From: Alphaproteobacteria bacterium
GTDB taxonomy: Bacteria > Pseudomonadota > Alphaproteobacteria > DAOWDM01
Direction of reading: 5' to 3'
Assembly (NCBI GenBank): GCA_030639035.1
Contig: DAOWDM010000020.1
Span: forward strand, 1 to 13,267
DNA: 13,267 bases
How positions within the stretch are numbered: the stretch's first letter is position 1; the number at the start of each line of letters is the position of its first letter. Position numbers and translations under genes: made by a program. Of the stretch, positions 6,626 to 11,178 are shown piece by piece. Below the pieces are notes generated by a model. The model was not told the origin of the DNA. It worked only from the letters and a program-made list of their open reading frames with translations, and searched no databases.

Positions 6626-8095
6626 CTAATTATCAGATAGTTTTATTGCATTTACTGTAAAGCGTTGGATTTTTACATTTTCTGACCAGTGATTTGGGGA
6701 AAGTCCTGCCTTTATTTTCAAGTGGCTCATGAACTGTCTTGGTTCAGGCAGTTGCTCCCATACGATTGGCAGGTACACACTGCTGTGTTTTCCATCTCTA
6801 AAAATTATACCGTCCCGCATTGGTCTAAGCTGGCTTAAGAAATCTTCTTCATCAGTAAATGACATATAAACAGGTTTTGACAGCAGAGAAACAGAAATAT
6901 CAATATCCTCCATCTCCTGCACAGTTAGTTCATTAAAACGGCGGTCTAAAAATGCAGCACTAAAAGCATTGTCCGCAATATCTTTCAGCAAAGGTTTGCG
7001 AGCTATAATTGAACCTATACAGCCTCGTAAACGCCCATTTTTTTCAAGAGTTACAAAAACGGCTCTTGTTTCTAATAATTCATCAGGATAAATTTCTTTA
7101 ATCGGCATTGGTCTTTTATGCTTAAAACCATATCGGATAGATGCATTGGCAATATGCAGTAGAGTTTCTTTGTATTTCTCTAACAATTTCAAGTCTTTAG
7201 CTTCTATAGAATCGGCTTTTGTTTTTTCTGTAAAAGCCCACGCACCATAGCCGACTACACAGTCTTTGCTTCCCATAATGTCGCCAGAATTGCGAACATC
7301 TACAGTCTCAACATTCATTCCACGTTTTTGAGCTTCAATCAACAGTCCACGTATAGGAATGCAGCCGCACGCTTCTTTTGAACCAATAGCATTATATTCA
7401 AAATTTTCGATTTTCTTTGCAGTCAGTGCGTCAATTTTCAACGCTTCATCGTAATTTAGGAAATGAGAAAGGTCTGAGCTGATAACTATAAGAGTTTCTT
7501 CCCCTCCCCATGCTTTTTTCAAAACAGCTGCGACTTCTTTTCCTGTGGTATTTCCTGTAACTATCGGCACTATTTTAACATCGCCGAAAATTTCTCTTAT
7601 GAAAGGAAGCTGAACTTCAAGACTGTGTTCTTTTTCATGAGCAGCATCAAATTTTATGACATTCGGCAAAGTTTCCAAGCTTTCAACCATAGCTTTGTCA
7701 ATTGGCAGAACTCCGCCAGATGTTGCAAAGCCGTCTTTGCTGCTTAAAGCGATTCCTCTAAAAGGAACTCTATGAGAAGGTCCTATAATGACAACACGTT
7801 TAATTTTTTCCCTTGCAGGAATAAGTCTTGCGTAAATATTTGCAGCGATTGCTCCTGAATAAACATATCCTGCATGAGGAGCTATTATAGCTTTGGGGAT
7901 TTTTGCATTTTTATCTGCTAGAGAGGCTTCTTTTAGAAATTTTCTAACCATTGATATGGTTTTTTTGTGAGAGGCTGGATAAAAACCACCTGACACAGCC
8001 ATCGGTCGGATATTCGTCTTAAGCTCAACAGCTTCTGCATTGCCGATAAATAGAAGTGAAAAGAGTATAATTAAAAAATTTATATTAAAAATCAT
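6626..8095 (-). CDS. MEMO1-AMMECR1 fusion protein with N-terminal signal-like segment
   Basis: A 489-residue fusion of two domains known together as AmmeMemoRadiSam proteins B and A. The MEMO1-like domain, related to extradiol dioxygenases, covers about 30-290. It keeps APHAGY (72-77), GPSH (105-108), EHSLEVQLPF (156-165), SSDLSHF (206-212) and Cys243/Cys245, so His74, His108, His211 and a Cys match the metal-site residues of human MEMO1. The AMMECR1 domain covers about 305-485, with its hallmark LRGCIGS at 356-362 and DRRFNELT at 384-391. The first ~22 residues are a strongly hydrophobic run ending in NAEA, which looks like a signal peptide with cleavage after Ala22, although its N-region has no Lys or Arg. 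The radical-SAM partner is not in the window. There is no clear ribosome site; the gene starts 13 bp after the 80-aa gene and may be translationally coupled. The reaction is unknown. Confidence 0.9.
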   Translation of the reverse strand: MIFNINFLIILFSLLFIGNAEAVELKTNIRPMAVSGGFYPASHKKTISMVRKFLKEASLADKNAKIPKAIIAPHAGYVYSGAIAANIYARLIPAREKIKRVVIIGPSHRVPFRGIALSSKDGFATSGGVLPIDKAMVESLETLPNVIKFDAAHEKEHSLEVQLPFIREIFGDVKIVPIVTGNTTGKEVAAVLKKAWGGEETLIVISSDLSHFLNYDEALKIDALTAKKIENFEYNAIGSKEACGCIPIRGLLIEAQKRGMNVETVDVRNSGDIMGSKDCVVGYGAWAFTEKTKADSIEAKDLKLLEKYKETLLHIANASIRYGFKHKRPMPIKEIYPDELLETRAVFVTLEKNGRLRGCIGSIIARKPLLKDIADNAFSAAFLDRRFNELTVQEMEDIDISVSLLSKPVYMSFTDEEDFLSQLRPMRDGIIFRDGKHSSVYLPIVWEQLPEPRQFMSHLKIKAGLSPNHWSENVKIQRFTVNAIKLSDN

Positions 8096-8108
8096 AGCAT
8101 TTTTGTTG

Positions 8109-8351
8109 TTACACTAGAATATCCAAAGTTGACCCTTTTGGAGCTATTGAACTTGAACCGCCCCTGCTGTCATAGCTTGGAACAGCTTTGCTTTTGCTAG
8201 AAGCTATTGCTTCTTCTATTTTAGGGTTGTCGGCAGTCTTAACATCTGTTTTTAAGACATTCTTTTTATGGATTTGCTCAACTTGAGAAATCTTTTTATT
8301 CTGTAAAGCCGCCTGCCAACTGCCTGTACCAGATACACCATTCAAAGCCAT
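8109..8351 (-). CDS. Small protein of unknown function (80 aa)
   Basis: Not recognised. The case for a real gene is a good Shine-Dalgarno (GGAGA, 8359-8363) 7 nt before ATG 8351 and tight spacing of 13 bp to the MEMO-AMMECR1 gene on the same strand. The protein is polar, rich in Ser, Lys, Ala and Asn, has no Cys, no signal peptide and no membrane helix, and is probably largely disordered. It starts MALNGVSGTGSWQ and ends KGSTLDILV. A short hydrophobic tail of this kind after a disordered body can be a docking peptide, but that is a guess. It is the first gene of a likely two-gene operon. Confidence 0.6.
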   Translation of the reverse strand: MALNGVSGTGSWQAALQNKKISQVEQIHKKNVLKTDVKTADNPKIEEAIASSKSKAVPSYDSRGGSSSIAPKGSTLDILV

Positions 8352-8463
8352 AGCTCTGTCTCCAATTAAAATACTAACAGTTAAAGCATATCATGACTTT
8401 ATTAAGATTTTAATAAGATAATATTTTTTCTGCTGTAATTGTGAGAAAGATTGCCACGATGCA

Positions 8464-8629
8464 AAATCGCTTAATAATGATTGTATTTCTCTGCTTCAAA
8501 CTCACTGTCATTCTGAACTTGATTCAGAATCTATCTTCTTTTTTGACAGTGAAAGAAGAAAGAGGTGGATCCTGAAACAAGTTCAGGATGACGATGAGGT
8601 GTAAACTTTGAATCATTATTAAGCGATTT
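8464..8629. repeat. Nested palindromic repeat R3
   Basis: The outer arms AAATCGCTTAATAATGATT (8464-8482) and 8611-8629 are a perfect 19-bp inverted repeat. Inside them, 8506-8533 and 8567-8594 form a second inverted repeat that matches at 23 of 28 positions and carries the GTCATYCTGAACTTG core shared with repeat R2. Inside that, TCTTCTTT (8534-8541) pairs with AAAGAAGA (8552-8559). The whole can fold as one long hairpin with two internal bulges. The outer A+T-rich arms are not found around R2, so R3 looks like an R2-type element placed inside an older hairpin. Confidence 0.82.
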
Positions 8630-8639
8630 AGCTATGGTT

Positions 8640-8686
8640 CTTGCTGAAACACGGTGCATCTAAAAGTACACGAGCATTTCAGCAAG
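8640..8686. repeat. 10-bp inverted repeat, possible 3' hairpin of the T4CP gene cluster
   Basis: CTTGCTGAAA (8640-8649) and TTTCAGCAAG (8677-8686) are perfect inverted repeats with a 27-nt loop that can pair a little further (GTGC with GTAC). It lies 37 bp after the stop of the Arg-rich gene. There is no T run on the - strand, so it is not a classic intrinsic terminator. It could be a 3' stabilising hairpin or a binding site. Confidence 0.5.
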
Positions 8687-8722
8687 GTTTTCAGATGGCA
8701 TAATGAGACAAAAGATTGGTTT

Positions 8723-9712
8723 TTAGGCTCTGGTTTTTTGATTGTCTCGGTGGTATAGCAACCCCTGATCAACTCTGCCAGCCTTTACTTGAGCCACTGC
8801 CATGCTGGCACGACCTTCTCGCAATATAGAATCTAGCTGCATAGCTGCTGCATCCATATTGCTTTCATTGGCTAGCATTTGTTCGCCCATATCTGCGAAA
8901 CGGTTAATGGCATTTAAATCCATGCTTAATGTTTGAGAAGCGTTTCTAGCATTTGCATTCATTGAAATATTAGCATCTGATGCTGCTGTTTCTCTGATTC
9001 TTCTGGCATTGGCACGCATTCTTCTTGCTGCACGACGCAATGCACGCATTTGTCTGTCAATCAAGTAGCCTAGCTTGACATGACGACTTGCTTTTTTCTC
9101 TAGAATTTTATCTTTTATTTCATGCTTTAATGAAGTTTTTTCTTCTTTGCCTGTTCTTTTAAGAGCACCTGATATCATTTTCTCTCTTTTAACATCAAGT
9201 TTTGCAGCAATTTCTTTTGTAGCATGACCGCCTGTTCTTAAATTCTTTTTATTTTTTTTGCTATGGAACAGGCTGATTTCACCATGTTTCTTGCCAGCAC
9301 CAATATATTTTTTGCCTGCTTTTACAACGTCTTTAATCAGCTCTTTTGCTGCTTTGTTATGACCCATATTGCCAGCACTGTGAATAAATCTTTTTGAAAT
9401 ATCTTTAGCTGCGACTGCCCCAACAGCAGCAATAAGAGAAGCTTTTAGTAGTCGGCTGATTTTTTTTGCATTGTTTTGCTCAACAATCTCAAAAGCATGA
9501 TCTCTGCCCCAAGTTTCTTTCAAAGATAATCTTATTATATCTTTTTGAAGAAGCTTTCCGTTTCTTTTTCGCATGGTTTCAAGATCGCAAAGCGTTTGGC
9601 TTGCATCTTCATATTCAACACCAGAAGAAACAATGTCCTTAGATACAACATCGTCATAAGTATGAGACTTTTCTTTAATTTTAGAAATCCCTATTTTACG
9701 CTCTAATAACAT
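8723..9712 (-). CDS. Basic, Arg-rich helical protein of unknown function, linked to T4CP genes
   Basis: Not recognised. It has 329 residues, is rich in Lys/Arg and appears mostly helical. An N-terminal charged region (1-85) precedes a short hydrophobic stretch LLKASLIAAVGAVAA (88-102), too short for a confident membrane helix. A Lys-rich middle (120-215) is followed by an extreme Arg cluster at 220-240, with 10 Arg in 21 residues. An Asn/Ala/Met-rich helix (245-300) comes next, and the tail ends HRDNQKTRA. There is one Cys, at 42. A strong ribosome site (AAGGAG, 9720-9725) lies 7 nt before ATG 9712. It is the last gene of the set that begins with the coupling protein. Options are a nucleic-acid-binding protein, a secreted substrate of the type IV system, or a structural accessory; the sequence does not decide between them. 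Confidence 0.7.
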   Translation of the reverse strand: MLLERKIGISKIKEKSHTYDDVVSKDIVSSGVEYEDASQTLCDLETMRKRNGKLLQKDIIRLSLKETWGRDHAFEIVEQNNAKKISRLLKASLIAAVGAVAAKDISKRFIHSAGNMGHNKAAKELIKDVVKAGKKYIGAGKKHGEISLFHSKKNKKNLRTGGHATKEIAAKLDVKREKMISGALKRTGKEEKTSLKHEIKDKILEKKASRHVKLGYLIDRQMRALRRAARRMRANARRIRETAASDANISMNANARNASQTLSMDLNAINRFADMGEQMLANESNMDAAAMQLDSILREGRASMAVAQVKAGRVDQGLLYHRDNQKTRA

Positions 9713-9758
9713 AATAGATCTCCTTTTTTAATAATATTGAACATACATAATAACACAA

Positions 9759-9786
9759 ATTATCGACAATTCTACTATTTTCGCAA
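9759..9786 (-). promoter_or_regulatory. Possible promoter before the Arg-rich gene
   Basis: On the - strand TTGCGA (9781-9786) and GATAAT (9759-9764) are separated by 16 bp; the -10 matches 5 of 6 positions. It would give a leader of about 40 nt holding the AAGGAG site. Weak evidence, as the 81-bp gap is very A+T-rich. Confidence 0.25.
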
Positions 9787-9793
9787 AAACAAA

Positions 9794-10225
9794 TTAAAAT
9801 AATTCATTAACAAAAGAATTAATTGCTTCACGAAAAGATATAAAGCTTCCGCTTAAAGAAAAGTCCAGCCTGTCTAAAACTTGATATCTTCTTTCTCTGG
9901 CATTAAAAATAAACAGTTCTTCAGCTGCACGACCAATAATCAATTTGCCATTGATGGCTTCATAGCCAAGGAATTCAAGGTTTGCTTCGATAAGCCCAGG
10001 GAACACGTATCCAAGTTCTTCACGCTCAACGGCTCTAGTTCCATAAAGTTCAACACCATTCCATATAAGACCGTCAGCTTGTTTCAACATCTTGCCGTAT
10101 TGAGATGGAATCGCAGCAAATTTATGACTTGTAAGCATAGAGCTTACAAAACGAATTGATCTGTCCTCTGCTGGGGGAAACAGGACAGCTCCATCTTTTT
10201 CAAGTGTTGAAATTATGCGTTCCAT
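9794..10225 (-). CDS. SUKH (SMI1/KNR4, YrhA-like) family protein, candidate immunity protein
   Basis: A 143-residue protein whose pattern resembles the SUKH superfamily, closest to the YrhA branch. The core is SQYGKMLKQADGLIWNGVELYG (about 41-62), equal to the usual helix, then (D/N)G, then strand. It is followed by a run reading LIIGRAAEELFIFNARERRYQVLD (about 95-118) and a final helix SFREAINSFVNELF. The length is normal for a single SUKH domain and there is no signal peptide, so it acts in the cytoplasm. Many SUKH proteins are immunity proteins for nuclease and other toxins, and this gene lies 92 bp after a gene with an HNH-like segment, which is the typical toxin-then-immunity order. No Shine-Dalgarno is visible before ATG 10225, and an in-frame stop upstream excludes an earlier start. 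The family call is from pattern memory and is moderate; the immunity role is inferred from context. Confidence 0.65.
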   Translation of the reverse strand: MERIISTLEKDGAVLFPPAEDRSIRFVSSMLTSHKFAAIPSQYGKMLKQADGLIWNGVELYGTRAVEREELGYVFPGLIEANLEFLGYEAINGKLIIGRAAEELFIFNARERRYQVLDRLDFSLSGSFISFREAINSFVNELF

Positions 10226-10245
10226 ATGTTTACAGACATTTTACT

Positions 10246-10274
10246 TTAATATTAGATTCTATTGATGGTATCAA
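10246..10274 (-). promoter_or_regulatory. Possible own promoter of the SUKH-like gene
   Basis: On the - strand TTGATA (10269-10274; 5 of 6 to -35) and TATTAA (10246-10251; 4 of 6 to -10) are 17 bp apart. Transcription would start near 10239, leaving a leader of only ~14 nt without a ribosome site. This would let the SUKH-like protein be made independently of the genes upstream. Found by eye in an A+T-rich gap. Confidence 0.3.
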
Positions 10275-10317
10275 AAAAATTACAGTTATTGCTAATGTAA
10301 AAGTTGTGATTGTATAA

Positions 10318-11151
10318 TTACTCCACACCATATGACATTCGACGTTTCATTGCAAGTTCGGCAATGTTTTTTTCATTAAATCCAGCAGCCACGCTTTTGT
10401 CGTCCATATTCACTCCTCCAGAACTTAAAACTCCGCCTTCTTCGCTTGGAATATAAATTTTACCCGCAGGAACTGGGATATATAAGCGTTTCAAACGGCT
10501 GTTTATAGGGTGCTGGGCAACCTGCATATCAAGAAATTTATGTAACTCATTATGATAAGGGTGTGTAGGCATAAGCACAAGATTCGAGAAATCGTTAGAG
10601 CCTGAATAATCCACAGGCACTTTAATATGTACATTATAGTTTTCAGGAGAACGCCCACGCTTCATTCTTTTTATTCCAGCATCACTAACGCCGCCTGCTT
10701 TAAGTTCCCCTGCGTGATAATAAGCAATGAACTTTAAAAAATCACGTCTTGCACGCTTAAATGCACTTCTGAGCTCGTTTCTTGAATCTGGGTCAAGAAA
10801 AACAAAATTAAATTCTTTTAAGGTCATACCAAAAAGATTCATTTGTTCAAACTGAGTTTTCCACATTGAAGCATCATAAGCTGGAACATCTTCTTGAGAC
10901 TGCCAAGAAGCAGTTTCATCATCTATAGGATACCCATATTCTTCATTTTCTGTGTATTCATCATGATGAGTTTTTTCTGTAAAAGATTGGCGTGATTCAT
11001 TATCAGAATAATACTTCTGTTTGTTATCAAAAGCAGACTTGTTTTCCACATGAAAGTACTCGCTATCCCCATGGGACATAGGAAGCTTTCGTCTTTTCAC
11101 GGGTCTAGCTCTGCCAGGACCTCTATTTTTTGAACCAGACCAATCCCACAT
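10318..11151 (-). CDS. Unknown protein with HNH-nuclease-like segment, candidate T4SS substrate
   Basis: A 277-residue protein not recognised as a whole. Residues 7-24 are basic (KNRGPGRARPVKRRKLP), followed by a polar, acidic, probably disordered stretch (25-95). A helical part (97-150) leads to a segment at about 168-208 that reads like an HNH (His-Me finger) nuclease core: NVHIKVPVDYSGSNDFSNLVLM followed by PYHNELHKFLD. His175, Pro179, Gly184, Asn190, His200 and His204 fall at family positions. However, the residue at the general-base position is Ile176 rather than His, so catalysis is doubtful. A tail of about 65 residues with a Gly-rich linker (239-246) and a KRR cluster follows. There is no signal peptide, as expected for type IV substrates. 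A ribosome site (AGGAG, 11164-11168) precedes ATG 11151, which is 27 bp after the coupling protein stop, so the two are co-transcribed. The SUKH-like gene comes next. Confidence 0.72.
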   Translation of the reverse strand: MWDWSGSKNRGPGRARPVKRRKLPMSHGDSEYFHVENKSAFDNKQKYYSDNESRQSFTEKTHHDEYTENEEYGYPIDDETASWQSQEDVPAYDASMWKTQFEQMNLFGMTLKEFNFVFLDPDSRNELRSAFKRARRDFLKFIAYYHAGELKAGGVSDAGIKRMKRGRSPENYNVHIKVPVDYSGSNDFSNLVLMPTHPYHNELHKFLDMQVAQHPINSRLKRLYIPVPAGKIYIPSEEGGVLSSGGVNMDDKSVAAGFNEKNIAELAMKRRMSYGVE

Positions 11152-11178
11152 AACGGTTACGGTCTCCTATTTATAAAA

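Larger units (their letters stand above)
8352..8722. other. Gene-free gap of 371 bp filled with inverted repeats
   Basis: No credible coding sequence, tRNA or rRNA is seen. The gap lies between the end of the Arg-rich gene and the start of the 80-aa gene, both on the - strand, so it must hold the end of one transcript and probably the promoter of the next. Its contents are an A+T-rich stretch (8380-8430), a short relic similar to repeat R1 (8437-8458), nested repeat R3 (8464-8629) and a separate 10-bp inverted repeat (8640-8686). No convincing promoter for the 80-aa gene could be picked by eye. Confidence 0.6.

Noticed and set aside
6410..8629. R2 and R3 as ends of one transposon
   Set aside because: They are separate palindromes, the genes between them are not transposase-like, and R1 shows the repeats occur singly.
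8464..8686. CRISPR array
   Set aside because: The repeats are inverted and nested, not direct repeats with regular spacers, and no cas genes are present.
8352..8722. tRNA or known structured RNA
   Set aside because: No cloverleaf, acceptor CCA or anticodon arm pattern could be found; the structure is explained by inverted repeats.
10318..11151. Relaxase of a conjugative element
   Set aside because: No Tyr-rich motif I or HUH motif is seen; the His residues fit an HNH-like pattern instead.
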